From Bifidobacterium breve (lineage in GTDB: Bacteria > Actinomycetota > Acidimicrobiia > Acidimicrobiales > Microtrichaceae), in NCBI GenBank assembly GCA_945901935.1, contig CAMDLX010000005.1, positions 1-48,002 on the forward strand: a DNA stretch of 48,002 nucleotides, in the 5' to 3' direction. Position 1 is the first letter of the stretch. The number at the start of each line of letters is the position of its first letter. A model generated the notes under the pieces. The model worked only from the letters and a program-made list of their open reading frames with translations, ran no database searches and was not told where the DNA came from. The translations under genes were made by a program, and so were the position numbers. Positions 7,552 through 16,695 of the stretch are shown in pieces.

Positions 7552-8730
7552 TCAGACGCGCTGGATTATGGTGCCGGTGCCGAGACCGCCACCGCAACAC
7601 ATGCTGATGAGTGCGTTGGTACCGTCGATTCGCTCAAGCTCATTGAGTGCCTTCGTAATCAGGAATGCTCCCGTTGCGCCGAGGGGGTGCCCTAGTGCAA
7701 TAGCGCCACCATTGGGATTCGTTCGGTCTAGGTCTGCGCCAACTTCCTTTGCCCAGGCGAGTACGACCGAAGCAAACGCCTCGTTGATCTCAAACAGGTC
7801 AAAATCGCTGATGGACATCTGGGTGCGGCCGAGTAGGCGACGGGTGGCTTCAATCGGACCAGTAAGCATGAGGACGGGGTCTACTCCCACCATGCAGGAA
7901 TCAAGGACCTTGGCTCGAGGTGCGAGTCCAAGCGAGGCAGCTTTCTCGGCAGACATGATGAGCACAGCGGCTGCACCGTCAGAGATTTGCGAGGCAGAAC
8001 CGGCAGTATGCACACCGTCTTCTCTGGCAATGGGCTTCAGGGATGCAAGCTTGTCGAGTGTGGTTTCTCTGAGGCCTTCGTCTGTGCTGCGAGTTGTAGT
8101 GGAGCCCGTGGGAATGCCATCTTCATCAAGGTCTGGTGCTTGCACCGAGACGATCTGTGAGTCGAAGCGACCCTGTTCCCAAGCAGTAGCGGCACGTTGT
8201 TGAGATTGAAATCCGAACTCGTCGCAGTCTTGGCGGCTAATACCCCACGCATCAGCGATTCGTTCCGCACCTTCAAACTGCGAGGTGAATTCGTAGCTCT
8301 CAAAATATGATTTTGGGATTGGTACGCCAAGTCCGAGCTTCTTGGAGCTATTCGATCCGATTGGCACACGGCTCATTGACTCAACACCGCATGCAATCGC
8401 CACATCGATCACGCCAGAGGCGACCAGTGCCGTTGCAAAACTGGTTGCCTGCTGCGAGGAACCACACTGCGTGTCGATGGTGGTTGCGGCAACAGTCAGA
8501 GGTAAGCCGGCGGTTAGCCAAGCAGTCCTGGTCAGGTTGAATGATTGTTGCCCAACTTGGCTTACACAGCCGCCGACGACCTGATCGACTTCAGCGGGAT
8601 CGATCCCTGACCGGGAAACTAACTCGGCGAGTACGCCCGCAAGCAGATCTACCGGATGAACAGAACCAAGGCCCCCGTTCCTTCGGCCGATGGGTGTGCG
8701 GACTGCATCAATAATCACGACTTCAGACAT
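7552..8730 (-). CDS. Thiolase resembling steroid 3-ketoacyl-CoA thiolase FadA5
   Basis: This complete 392-residue thiolase performs CoA-dependent cleavage of 3-ketoacyl-CoA in beta-oxidation. The nucleophilic Cys is C89 in the DTQCGSSQ motif, with H348 in GGAIALGHPLG and C378 in the SMCCGGG motif. The sequence resembles mycobacterial FadA5 along its length (GGCVSQVGQQSFN, INEAFASVVLAWAK and a late DRTNPNGGAIALGHP segment), a thiolase that shortens the cholesterol side chain. An ordinary acetyl-CoA acetyltransferase is the alternative. ATG 8730 has a TAAGAT -10 element 6 nt upstream. The nuclease gene follows 6 nt after its stop. Confidence 0.88.
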   Translation of the reverse strand: MSEVVIIDAVRTPIGRRNGGLGSVHPVDLLAGVLAELVSRSGIDPAEVDQVVGGCVSQVGQQSFNLTRTAWLTAGLPLTVAATTIDTQCGSSQQATSFATALVASGVIDVAIACGVESMSRVPIGSNSSKKLGLGVPIPKSYFESYEFTSQFEGAERIADAWGISRQDCDEFGFQSQQRAATAWEQGRFDSQIVSVQAPDLDEDGIPTGSTTTRSTDEGLRETTLDKLASLKPIAREDGVHTAGSASQISDGAAAVLIMSAEKAASLGLAPRAKVLDSCMVGVDPVLMLTGPIEATRRLLGRTQMSISDFDLFEINEAFASVVLAWAKEVGADLDRTNPNGGAIALGHPLGATGAFLITKALNELERIDGTNALISMCCGGGLGTGTIIQRV

Positions 8731-8736
8731 AGGTGA

Positions 8737-8742
8737 ATCTTA
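8737..8742 (-). promoter_or_regulatory. -10 element TAAGAT of leaderless thiolase gene
   Basis: On the minus strand TAAGAT ends 6 nt before the ATG at 8730. No ribosome binding site is present, which fits a leaderless transcript. Confidence 0.5.
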
Positions 8743-8827
8743 GATTGCTTGGAAGCAGGACAGAGAGAGCGGGGGAATGAGGGGGAAAGTCGAGTGCCTG
8801 GTCAGCGGAACTGAGGCATGCAAGCAG

Positions 8828-9127
8828 CTAGGCAGCGGACCGAGGAGCCTCAGCCAAGGTCTGCTCAGAGGTTCCGGCGGAGGAAAGGGTGCGGGGCTGC
8901 TGGGGTGCCGAGGCCACGAGGGCGAGCCTGCGAGCTGCATCGGTTAGCGCAAGGAGTTCTTGCTCCCGCTCGGCGAGACGGTCTGCCTCTCGCTCTGCAA
9001 CCCGGCGATTTGCCTCGGACAGGGCCGCCCGTGCCTGCTGCAGGCCAATGCGTGCGCTCCGCTTGGTGTCATTATCGATGCGGGCTACGGGGTTGTGTAC
9101 GATCCGCAGAGTCAGCTGCTTTGTCAT
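8828..9127 (-). CDS. Small coiled-coil hypothetical protein
   Basis: The 99-residue product has a basic, beta-like N-terminus (MTKQLTLRIVHNPVARIDND), a charged Ala/Arg/Glu heptad-like region at about residues 30-68 that should form a coiled coil, and a disordered Ala/Ser/Pro tail. I do not recognise a family. The minus-strand frame is preferred over overlapping plus-strand frames because of the coherent coiled-coil pattern. A CATACT hexamer ends 6 nt before the ATG, compatible with leaderless expression. It stands alone between the amidase and thiolase genes, on the same strand as both. Confidence 0.5.
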   Translation of the reverse strand: MTKQLTLRIVHNPVARIDNDTKRSARIGLQQARAALSEANRRVAEREADRLAEREQELLALTDAARRLALVASAPQQPRTLSSAGTSEQTLAEAPRSAA

Positions 9128-9162
9128 GAGACAAGTATGAGCTTGGGGTGTGACACTGACAA

Positions 9163-9178
9163 CGGGGAGTGCTCCCCG
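9163..9178 (-). terminator. GC-rich hairpin between amidase and coiled-coil gene
   Basis: Seven perfect base pairs (9163-9169 with 9172-9178) lie 75 bp after the amidase stop. There is no proper T-tract, only TTGTC on the minus-strand side, so a terminator role is possible but weak. Confidence 0.35.
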
Positions 9179-9252
9179 GCCATTCCCGGGCCGCGAGCAC
9201 CCAATAAACCGCAGCTGTTAGTGCAAGGAATTGCTAGCGAAATCCGATTGAT

Positions 9253-10650
9253 CTAGCAGGGAGCAGCGTTTGCCACGAGTGGCCAAGGTCGACTGCGTTC
9301 GAGAGCCAATCCAAGGTCAAGAACTAGAGCGTCATCGTGATGGCGGCTAGCAATCTGCATTCCCACTGGTAATCCGTCGAGCTGGCCAATTGGCACCGAG
9401 AGCGAAGGATTACCAACGATGTTGTAGGGAATAGTGAGCGCACCGTTGTTCTCGGGTCCGACTGGTTGGCCGGCAACTTCTAGATGCAGAGTGGTTTCGG
9501 CAGGGAAGGCAACATCTGGATTCGTTGCACTAAAGATGAAGTCCACTTGATCGAATGCCTTCGCAACAGCTTCGTTTGCAGCAGTTCGAGCCGTCTCGGA
9601 GCGAGCCATCATGGCTAGGGAGTACTTTCGCTCGGCGATGCTCATTCCAAAGGCAATCTCGGGAGTCAGTTGGTCTTTGCACTCAGGCCAGAGGCCCTCA
9701 AGATCTGCATAGAGCCCTGACAGGTTTCCAAGTGCCCATTCAAATCCCATAGATGGGAATGACAGGTCAATGTTGACAATCTCTAAGCCGACCTCTTCGG
9801 CCAGCAGACGGCCAGCCTCGTCGACTAGTTCGGTCACAGCCGGATTGACCACTGCTGATCCAAGGTTCGAAACGATTGCCACTTTGCGTCCACGCAAGGC
9901 ACCAAGGTGTGAACCAAGGTGACGCTCCCAACCAGAGACCTTGGGAAGTGAGTAGGGATCTCGAGAGTCGTATCCGGCGGTGACGTCGTAGTAACGAGTG
10001 ATGTCACGAATGGATCGGCACATGACTCCGACCACAACGGTCATGGGGTGAATGAGAGCCTGAGGACCGCGTGGGATTCGCCCCGCAGTTCCCTTCATGC
10101 CTGGCAGGCCGTTAAACCCTGCAGGAATTCGAATAGACCCGCCGCCATCTCCACCCGAAGCCATGGTGAGCAGTCCGCCCGCCACTGCCGCTGAGCTTCC
10201 GCCTGATGAACCGCCTGCAGTTCGGTCGAGATTCCAAGGGTTGCGGGTAACGCCGTTGAGCTTGGTGACACTGACATTCAGCCCGCCAAACTCCGAGGCA
10301 GTGGTGAGGCCCACGGGAATCACGCCGCCTAGTGTCTCGGCCCGTTCAAGCATGGTGTCGGTGTGGTCCGAGATGCGGTCCGCAAAGACAAGTGAGGCCT
10401 CGGTGTTTGGCCAGTCCTTGTAGTGGCTCAACTCTTTGACTCCAAAGGGCACTCCGCCAAAGGGTTGACCGATATCGGCAACGGCGGCCTGAGCGCGAGC
10501 AGACTCGGCTGCGACATAGGAGAACGAGTTCAGCTCGCTGCTCTCTAGTGCTGCGAGCGTCGCTTCAAGTTCTTCTGCGGGTGAGTGATCCCCTGCACGG
10601 AACGCGTCCACTAGTGAACATGCATCCCCGAGCCATGGACTATCTGTCAT
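9253..10650 (-). CDS. Amidase signature family amidohydrolase
   Basis: The 465-residue protein is a full-length amidase signature enzyme, which hydrolyses amide bonds through a Ser-cisSer-Lys triad. The predicted residues are K72 in PFGVKELS, cis-Ser S148 in AGGSSGGSSAA, and nucleophile S172 in GGGSIRIPAG. No signal peptide is seen, so it should be cytoplasmic. ATG 10650 has a strong GGGGGAAAG ribosome binding site 2 nt upstream. It is divergent from the thioesterase gene at 10859. The substrate is unknown; it is not GatA, since no gatB or gatC is nearby. Confidence 0.9.
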   Translation of the reverse strand: MTDSPWLGDACSLVDAFRAGDHSPAEELEATLAALESSELNSFSYVAAESARAQAAVADIGQPFGGVPFGVKELSHYKDWPNTEASLVFADRISDHTDTMLERAETLGGVIPVGLTTASEFGGLNVSVTKLNGVTRNPWNLDRTAGGSSGGSSAAVAGGLLTMASGGDGGGSIRIPAGFNGLPGMKGTAGRIPRGPQALIHPMTVVVGVMCRSIRDITRYYDVTAGYDSRDPYSLPKVSGWERHLGSHLGALRGRKVAIVSNLGSAVVNPAVTELVDEAGRLLAEEVGLEIVNIDLSFPSMGFEWALGNLSGLYADLEGLWPECKDQLTPEIAFGMSIAERKYSLAMMARSETARTAANEAVAKAFDQVDFIFSATNPDVAFPAETTLHLEVAGQPVGPENNGALTIPYNIVGNPSLSVPIGQLDGLPVGMQIASRHHDDALVLDLGLALERSRPWPLVANAAPC

Positions 10651-10846
10651 GTCTTTCCCCCATCAGAGCAACGGTTGCAGAACTCCACCCATGGGCTGCT
10701 GCGCTCTGTCGAACAAGCCGGGCCCCCCACATAATACGACGAGTTGATAGGCCGCCTTGCTTCAGCGCCCCGCGGCCAGAGATTGCGGGTGCCTGCGTCT
10801 CTGTTCCGCCAGGTTCACCGATGTCGAGAAGCCCCTCGCAGACCCG

Positions 10847-10852
10847 TACTGT
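10847..10852 (+). promoter_or_regulatory. -10 element TACTGT of leaderless thioesterase gene
   Basis: TACTGT ends exactly 6 nt before ATG 10859, placing the expected transcription start on the A of the start codon. Confidence 0.5.
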
Positions 10853-10858
10853 GTAGGG

Positions 10859-11656
10859 ATGGATGCTGCTGAATTCTTGGGCCTCACCCCAACACACAAC
10901 CCCTCCCGCTGGTACGTTCCCATTACCGATGGCATTGCGACGCGGGACAGATTCATGTTTGGCGGCTGTGGGCTTGGCGCAGCAGTGTCAGCTATGGAGG
11001 CAGTTTGCGACCGCCCGGTGGTCTGGGCCACTGCGCAATACCTGTCCTTTGCCATGGTGGGAGAGATCATGGATCTTGATGTCACCGTGGCCGTGGCTGG
11101 CAAGCGGACCAGTCAGGCTCGGGCTGTCGGCCGTGTCGGTGACCGAGAGATTCTTACGGTGAACGCGGCCCTTGGATCTAAAGACATCAAGATTGACGAG
11201 CAGTGGCGGACGATGCCCGAGGTCCCCAACCCGCAGGATTGCCCTCTTCGTAGCGACATGGTCGCAGACAGCGAGTCAATCATGGGCCGGCTCAACATTC
11301 GATTGGCACTCGGATCGCCTTGGGATGAGATCGATGGCAATCCGGCACCGCGGGGGCGATCGGCACTATGGGTCCAGACTCCAGACATTGAAATGTCCGC
11401 TGCAGGTCTGGCAATTCTGGGCGATTACCTGCCCTTCGGAATTGCCCAGGCAACTGGTCGATGGGTGCCATCGAACAGTTTGGATAACACGATTCGAGTG
11501 CAACGACTCAAGCCCGCTGAGTGGGTCCTTTGTGACATCAGGGTCGATGGGGTCAGTAACGGGTTTGGCCACGGGTCGGTGTTTTTGTGGGCACAAGACG
11601 GCACTCTTTTGGCAACGGCTAGCCAGAGCGCAGTGCTCCACAACCCGCGCAGCTAA
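10859..11656 (+). CDS. Acyl-CoA thioesterase family protein
   Basis: The 265-residue product is a TesB-like double hotdog thioesterase. The first hotdog contains MFGGCGLGAAVSAMEAV, TAQYLSFAMVGE and a following DLDVTVAVAGKRTSQARA strand. The second contains a GLAILGDYLPFG helix, SNSLDNTIRVQRL and GHGSVFLWAQDGTLLATASQS. It likely releases fatty acids or acyl intermediates from CoA alongside the nearby FadD and thiolase. ATG 10859 is chosen from the homology start and the TACTGT -10 element 6 nt upstream. The last codons and stop have been duplicated just downstream (11641-11686). Confidence 0.8.
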   Translation: MDAAEFLGLTPTHNPSRWYVPITDGIATRDRFMFGGCGLGAAVSAMEAVCDRPVVWATAQYLSFAMVGEIMDLDVTVAVAGKRTSQARAVGRVGDREILTVNAALGSKDIKIDEQWRTMPEVPNPQDCPLRSDMVADSESIMGRLNIRLALGSPWDEIDGNPAPRGRSALWVQTPDIEMSAAGLAILGDYLPFGIAQATGRWVPSNSLDNTIRVQRLKPAEWVLCDIRVDGVSNGFGHGSVFLWAQDGTLLATASQSAVLHNPRS

Positions 11657-11686
11657 GACAGGGCAACCCGCGCAGCTAAGGCAGGC
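11641..11686 (+). repeat. 23-bp tandem duplication spanning a stop codon
   Basis: Bases 11641-11663 are repeated at 11664-11686 with two mismatches. The first copy carries the last codons and TAA stop of the thioesterase gene, so the 3' end is repeated in the spacer. Near identity suggests a recent event. Confidence 0.8.
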
Positions 11687-11758
11687 TCCTAACACGGCAC
11701 TGGGCCACCGGACAGAATCGGTGACGAACTAGGTGCTGTGCAGCTGTTGGCTTCGGCC

Positions 11759-11764
11759 TAGGGT
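11759..11764 (+). promoter_or_regulatory. -10 element TAGGGT before LLM oxidoreductase
   Basis: TAGGGT ends 6 nt before ATG 11771, consistent with leaderless transcription. The GGGTGA within it could alternatively serve as a weak ribosome binding site. Confidence 0.45.
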
Positions 11765-11770
11765 GAAGAA

Positions 11771-12808
11771 ATGTCCACACCTACCGAGGCTGTCACTCTC
11801 ACCGAATCAGCAGGTCCTTCCTTACCGCCGGGTCGACGCTATGGAATGACCATTCCATTTGACGGCGTTCCGCTCGCTGAGCAAAAAGACTGGATCCTTG
11901 AGCTTGCAGACTTGGGATACACCGATGTGTGGTCCTCAGAGGCGAACGGCGCAGATGCTTTTACGCCGCTGGCACTAGCAGCAGCTTGGGCACCAAGTTT
12001 GCGGCTTGGTACTGCAATCGTGCCTGCTTATACGCGGGGCCCTGCGCTGCTTGCGCAGTCGGTGGCTTCACTAGCAGATGCCGCACCGGGACGGTTTGTG
12101 TTTGGAATCGGCACATCCTCCAACGTGATTGTTGAGCGGTGGAATGGGGTGCCCTTCGAGGAGCCCTATCGGCAGGTCAAAGACATGGTTCGCTTTCTGC
12201 GAGCTGCTATGTCGGGCGAGAAGATGACGGGTCGATTCGGCCAGTCCGAGGTTGCAGGATTTCGCCTCGGGATTCGTCCCGCTCAGCAGCCACCAATCTT
12301 GATCGCTGCGCTACGCGAGGGGATGTTGCGGCTAGCGGGAACCGAGGGCGACGGGGCAATTATCAATTGGCTATCCGCCGAAGATGTCAGCAAAGTTGCA
12401 CCAATTGTGCAGGCCGCAGGAGGGGGTACCTCTGATGCGCCAACCAAAGAGGTTGTGGCAAGAATCTTTGTTGCCCCGACCACTGACCGTGATGCAGTCC
12501 TGGCCATGGGCAGGTACGCAATTGCGGCGTACCTGACTGTTCCGGTGTATGCGGCATTTCACGAGTGGATGGGTCGAGGGGAACAACTCTCTGAAATGTG
12601 GAAGCTCTGGGGTGATGGGGATCGTCAAGGTGCGCTTGCAGCGATTCCTGACTCCTTAGTTGATGAGCTGATCATCTCTGGCGCTCCCGAGCATTGCCGT
12701 GAGCAGATCGGCCGTTATGTCGCCAACGGAGTTACGACACCGGCGCTTGCACTCCTTCCGTTTGGTTATGACCAGAGGCAGGCAATTCGCGATTTAGCGC
12801 CTCAGTAG
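11771..12808 (+). CDS. LLM class F420-dependent oxidoreductase
   Basis: The 345-residue protein is a luciferase-like TIM-barrel enzyme of the group that uses coenzyme F420 in actinobacteria. Typical segments are LADLGYTDVWSSEANGADAF near the N-terminus, LRLGTAIVPAYTRGPALLAQ, and GRFVFGIGTSSNVIVERWNGVPF. Such enzymes reduce or oxidise activated C=C bonds or alcohols; the substrate is not predictable here. ATG 11771 is supported by a TAGGGT hexamer 6 nt upstream. It converges with the FadD ligase gene, with only 7 bp between stops, and a paralogue lies at 15420. Confidence 0.88.
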   Translation: MSTPTEAVTLTESAGPSLPPGRRYGMTIPFDGVPLAEQKDWILELADLGYTDVWSSEANGADAFTPLALAAAWAPSLRLGTAIVPAYTRGPALLAQSVASLADAAPGRFVFGIGTSSNVIVERWNGVPFEEPYRQVKDMVRFLRAAMSGEKMTGRFGQSEVAGFRLGIRPAQQPPILIAALREGMLRLAGTEGDGAIINWLSAEDVSKVAPIVQAAGGGTSDAPTKEVVARIFVAPTTDRDAVLAMGRYAIAAYLTVPVYAAFHEWMGRGEQLSEMWKLWGDGDRQGALAAIPDSLVDELIISGAPEHCREQIGRYVANGVTTPALALLPFGYDQRQAIRDLAPQ

Positions 12809-12815
12809 AGACGCT

Positions 12816-14417
12816 TTAACGCTGCGCAGTGACAGTGGAGCGAAGCACTACCTTGTCGATCTTTCCAGAGGCATTCACAGGAAGCTCATCGATAACGACC
12901 ACGACGCGCGGACGCTTAAACCCTGCAATTTTGTCTTTCGTCCAAGAGATCAGATCCTCAGTTGCGATCTGAGCCTCTGCCCGTGGGACAACTACTGCAC
13001 AAACGACTTCTCCCCAGTGGTCATCGGGTAGGCCGATAACAGCAACCTGTGCCACGAGAGGGTGTGTGCTCAGCAGGTCCTCGACCTCTCGAGAGGCTAT
13101 GTTTTCGCCACCAGAGATGATCAAATCCTTCTTGCGGTCCACGATGTAGAGGTAGCCGTCCTCATCAATGCGGCCAACATCGCCAGTTTTAAACCATCGG
13201 CCATGCCGTGAGTCTGCAGTAGCTGCGGGGGAGCGGAAGTACCCTTCGCAGAGTTGGTCGCCACGAACCAGAACCTCGCCTGGTTCTCCCTGCGGAAGCT
13301 CGTTGCCGTCATCGTCTGCAATTCGCAGTGCAACGAGCGGACCAGGTCTGCCGGCTGCAGCAAGCAAATGTGGGTGAGTGTCGGCAGCTCTGCGATGACT
13401 TTCGGGATCAAGAAAGACTGCATTGCCACTTAGTTCGGTCATGCCGTAGCCCTGGGCCAGACCACAGTCGGGCAGTTCTCGAAGGGCCCTGCGCAAAAGG
13501 TCAAGAGGCATCGCCGATGCACCGTAGGAAATTTGGCGAAGGGAAGAGAGGTCCGTGCTGTCAGATTCCGGGTGATTGAGCAGCATGGACAGCATCGTGG
13601 GGGCGAGCGAACAGGTTGTCACCCGGTGGTTCTTAATCAGACGTAGAACTTCCCCAGCCTCGAAACGAGGTATCAGCACCACTGGCCGGCGACGAAGATG
13701 CACGTGCAAGACGTTGTATGCAGCTACGTGGAAAAGCGGAAACGGAAACAGGTACACGTCGTCGGCTGAGACTGGTCGAGCGAGTGCAGTGTTCTGGATC
13801 GCTGCAAGCAGGCCTCGGTGGCTGAGCAGCGCACCCTTGGCCCGACCCGTGGTTCCCGATGTGTGAATCAGCCAAGCGGCCGAGGCCGGGTCAAGGTCCG
13901 TTGTCTTGACCGCTTGCAGTTTGGCCGCAGCCCCACTCCGGGTGGAATTGATTTCATCTTCGGAGGCCGGACTGAGGCCAAGTTCTGCTGCAGCCTGTGC
14001 GCTGGCCGTTGGGTGTGTGCCATTCATGCAGATCACATGGCGCACTGATTGGCAGTTCGGTAGTTCTGTTGCGAGCCGGTCAAGCTGTTCGGAGCTGGCA
14101 AGGATGACTGTTGGTTCGGTCGCTTGAATCATGGCAACGAGTTCCGGCACGCTGTGCCTAGTGTTGCCAAGAGTTGCAACGGCACCTGCCGCCGGAACGG
14201 CGTAGAGCGCAATCAGCATCACGGGGCAGTTGTCAGAAATGATCACGACGCGATCGCTCGGGTCGGTTAGTTCCGCAATGCCTGCGGCAAAACGCTGAAC
14301 ATCTTGAAGTAGTTCGGTAAAGGTCCAGCGGAAGTCTCCGGCAACGAGTGCCAAACCGTGTGGCGACTCGGCCGCTGCGAATTCAACAATCTCGTGTATC
14401 AGCACCCGAGTGTTCAT
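12816..14417 (-). CDS. Acyl-CoA synthetase (FadD-type AMP-dependent ligase)
   Basis: The 533-residue ANL-superfamily enzyme activates a carboxylic acid to acyl-AMP and then acyl-CoA. The P-loop HTSGTTGRAKG is at about residues 185-195, the YGMTE motif follows, RWFKTGDVGRIDEDGYLYIVD forms the hinge region, and the catalytic Lys is K519 in NASGKIDK. All key residues are present. It should work with the SDR and LLM genes on the same strand (14478, 15420), 60 nt and 1 kb upstream. It could be a fatty-acyl, aryl or steroid-side-chain ligase; the sequence alone does not decide. Confidence 0.9.
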   Translation of the reverse strand: MNTRVLIHEIVEFAAAESPHGLALVAGDFRWTFTELLQDVQRFAAGIAELTDPSDRVVIISDNCPVMLIALYAVPAAGAVATLGNTRHSVPELVAMIQATEPTVILASSEQLDRLATELPNCQSVRHVICMNGTHPTASAQAAAELGLSPASEDEINSTRSGAAAKLQAVKTTDLDPASAAWLIHTSGTTGRAKGALLSHRGLLAAIQNTALARPVSADDVYLFPFPLFHVAAYNVLHVHLRRRPVVLIPRFEAGEVLRLIKNHRVTTCSLAPTMLSMLLNHPESDSTDLSSLRQISYGASAMPLDLLRRALRELPDCGLAQGYGMTELSGNAVFLDPESHRRAADTHPHLLAAAGRPGPLVALRIADDDGNELPQGEPGEVLVRGDQLCEGYFRSPAATADSRHGRWFKTGDVGRIDEDGYLYIVDRKKDLIISGGENIASREVEDLLSTHPLVAQVAVIGLPDDHWGEVVCAVVVPRAEAQIATEDLISWTKDKIAGFKRPRVVVVIDELPVNASGKIDKVVLRSTVTAQR

Positions 14418-14477
14418 AGTCGCCCGGCGCTAGCGGTGCTAGCTGGAAGTGTGAGTTCTTAGGAGATGTTGCCGTTC

Positions 14478-15323
14478 CTAGCCGCCACTGATTTGTGCTT
14501 GCAGGCGGCGCATGGCCGAAAGCCACCGTTCGCGATTGCTCGCACGTGCCTGTTCATAGGCTGCAACTTCCTCGTGGGGGAGTATCAGAAACTGTTCCGT
14601 AGCCAGCGCAGCGACAACAGATTCGGCAACCTCGCTGGGTTCCAAGATACGTTGCGCTCGGACCACCGCCAGCGCAACTGCATCTTCTGGTGCGGAGGCA
14701 CTATCAGAATCTGGCGCGACTGATGCCTTCATTTCTGGAAAGAGCAGTGGCGTGCGAACCCCCTGAGGGCACAGGCAGGAAACCACAATCCCACGATCGC
14801 CGTAAGTGATGGACATCCACTCCGCAAGCGCAACCGCACCATGTTTGCTGACACTGTAGGGGGCGTCACCAAGGTTAGTGAGCAGCCCGGCAGCCGATGC
14901 CGTGAGCAGGTAATAGCCGCGACCTTGGTCGAGCCAAGCGGGCATGAGTGCTCTCGCTGCGTAGACATGAGCCATCAGGTTGACATCGAGCGTGCTCTGC
15001 CAGACCTGGTTCGGTGCATCAAGGCCGAGCGCAGTGCCAATTCCGGCATTGCCGCAGAACAGGTCGATCGTTCCACTTGTCTCGGTCACCTGATGGATGA
15101 GCGCAATGACCTCGGATTCTTTAGACACATCCACCTGATGCGAAGACACCTTCACATGGGGGAAGACCTGAGCAAGTTCTTGGAGTGATTGATCTAACGC
15201 AACAGCGTCCATGTCGACGAGTGCAATTGCTCGAGGGCCTTCTTCGGCGAAGCGCTTGCACAGGGCAGCGCCAATTCCGCTTCCTGCTCCGGTGACCACA
15301 ATGTTGCTGTTCGAGAGTTCCAT
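14478..15323 (-). CDS. SDR family oxidoreductase
   Basis: A 281-residue classical short-chain dehydrogenase. The cofactor loop TGAGSGIG is at residues 11-18, the CGNAGIG motif at about 90-96, and the catalytic S143 and Y156-x3-K160 are intact. The acidic VDMD after beta-2 suggests NAD(H) preference. ATG 15323 has an AGAAGG ribosome binding site. It lies between a FadD ligase and an LLM oxidoreductase on the same strand, so a hydroxyacyl or alcohol substrate in lipid catabolism is a reasonable guess. Confidence 0.88.
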   Translation of the reverse strand: MELSNSNIVVTGAGSGIGAALCKRFAEEGPRAIALVDMDAVALDQSLQELAQVFPHVKVSSHQVDVSKESEVIALIHQVTETSGTIDLFCGNAGIGTALGLDAPNQVWQSTLDVNLMAHVYAARALMPAWLDQGRGYYLLTASAAGLLTNLGDAPYSVSKHGAVALAEWMSITYGDRGIVVSCLCPQGVRTPLLFPEMKASVAPDSDSASAPEDAVALAVVRAQRILEPSEVAESVVAALATEQFLILPHEEVAAYEQARASNRERWLSAMRRLQAQISGG

Positions 15324-15419
15324 GGATCCTTCTCTGAAAGTAAACGGTGTGCTGATGTCTGGGTGCCTGTTCGGTGCTAACCCGTTTGACGAGGGGAGCT
15401 GGGGCGGGGCTGGTCCTAC

Positions 15420-16439
15420 CTACTGCAGTTGACCGATTGCTGCGCGGAGCGTGGCATAGATCACCGCGGCGCGGTCCTCGCCCCAGGGCATAGGCATGAT
15501 GACGGGAACCTCTACTCCCGCATTGCGATATTCCTGAACGGCCTCGGCCACCCTCGCTGATGACCCACAAATATTGATTGCGTCAATCATGCGGTCCGAG
15601 ATTGCCGCCACGGCGGCATCTCGATCTTTGCTTGCCATAGCTACGTTCAATGCCTCGACTTCGTCTTGGAATCCGGCTCGAGCAAACGCTCGCGCATAGG
15701 CGGGGACAACTGCATATGAGTAGAGATCTCGGCGAGCTTTTGCGAGCGCTTCCTCCCGATCGCAGACTGCAACGTGCACATATGCGTACACCTTGCAGGA
15801 ACCTTCTGGTCGACCTGCAGCAGCTTCGGCTCGGCGAACCTGCTCGATGCACCAGGGCACGGCCGAGGCGGGAAGATAGTTCAGGAGAACCCCGTCAGCT
15901 AGTTCGCCGGCTAAGGAGAGCATCCGTTGATTGAGCGCACCAAGAACGAGCTGTGGTTTGCGTTCACCCATGCGGACAGCGAGACGAAACTTGTTGCAGT
16001 GGTAGTACTCGCCTTCATGAGTAACCGCTTCTCCGCTCAGGCAAGCTTGAGTGAGTTCTAGATACTCTCGGACCTGAGCTAGTGGGTGAGCGGAATAATC
16101 GGCACCGTGCCAGCGGCCAACCACAACAGGAGACGAGATGCCGACTCCGAGCAAAATCTGAGCATCGGGCGAGATATCTTGAAGAGTCGCGGCGCCCATT
16201 GCAGCCAGCATCGGTGTGCGCAGTTGAAGGGCCAACACTCCAGTCCCGAGATCGAGAACTGGCTGTTGAACTCCTACAGCAGCCAAGGTTGCGAAGGCTT
16301 CCTGGCCAACCGTTTCGGCAGTCCAAAATGAGCCATACCCCAAGAGCTTCGCCTGTTCTGCAACCTCAAGGCCAAGCTGTAGGCCAAGACTCTGAAAGCT
16401 CGCGAACGTGACTCCGATAGCGGGAGGGTTTGTATGCAT
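15420..16439 (-). CDS. LLM class F420-dependent oxidoreductase
   Basis: The 339-residue luciferase-like protein shares its layout with the LLM enzymes at 11771 and 39343: LGYGSFWTAETVGQEAFATLAAVG, GTGVLALQLRTPMLAAM, and GVGISSPVVVGRWHGADY followed by the EYLELTQACLSGEAVTHEG helix. Coenzyme F420 use is inferred from the family. It is the first gene of a leftward group with the SDR and FadD genes. ATG 16439 has no ribosome binding site but a TACCGT hexamer lies 5 nt upstream. Confidence 0.87.
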   Translation of the reverse strand: MHTNPPAIGVTFASFQSLGLQLGLEVAEQAKLLGYGSFWTAETVGQEAFATLAAVGVQQPVLDLGTGVLALQLRTPMLAAMGAATLQDISPDAQILLGVGISSPVVVGRWHGADYSAHPLAQVREYLELTQACLSGEAVTHEGEYYHCNKFRLAVRMGERKPQLVLGALNQRMLSLAGELADGVLLNYLPASAVPWCIEQVRRAEAAAGRPEGSCKVYAYVHVAVCDREEALAKARRDLYSYAVVPAYARAFARAGFQDEVEALNVAMASKDRDAAVAAISDRMIDAINICGSSARVAEAVQEYRNAGVEVPVIMPMPWGEDRAAVIYATLRAAIGQLQ

Positions 16440-16444
16440 TCAAG

Positions 16445-16450
16445 ACGGTA
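16445..16450 (-). promoter_or_regulatory. -10 element TACCGT before LLM oxidoreductase
   Basis: On the minus strand TACCGT ends 5 nt before ATG 16439, fitting the leaderless pattern seen elsewhere in the window. Confidence 0.45.
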
Positions 16451-16695
16451 CCCCGCGACGGTGCTGAGTCATCGCAACTGCTCTGAGGCAAGCCACCTAG
16501 TGCACAATCGCATGGAGTAGCTAAGCGACTGACGCACGCAGTAACTGCGAGAGCATCTATCAGGCTGAGATTCGAAGACGTTTCTGTGCAATCTCTGTGA
16601 ACTCTCCGTAAAGCGGTCGTTTTATGTCCTAGGGCGCTGGTACCTTGGAGATTGTTCGCTTCGGTCTCCCGAGGCGGCAGAGCGTAGGAGGCAAC

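Noticed and set aside
7268-8203. Long plus-strand open frame of 311 codons
   Set aside because: It is antisense to the nuclease and thiolase genes, whose products match families along their length. Its Ser/Arg-rich translation has no recognisable fold.
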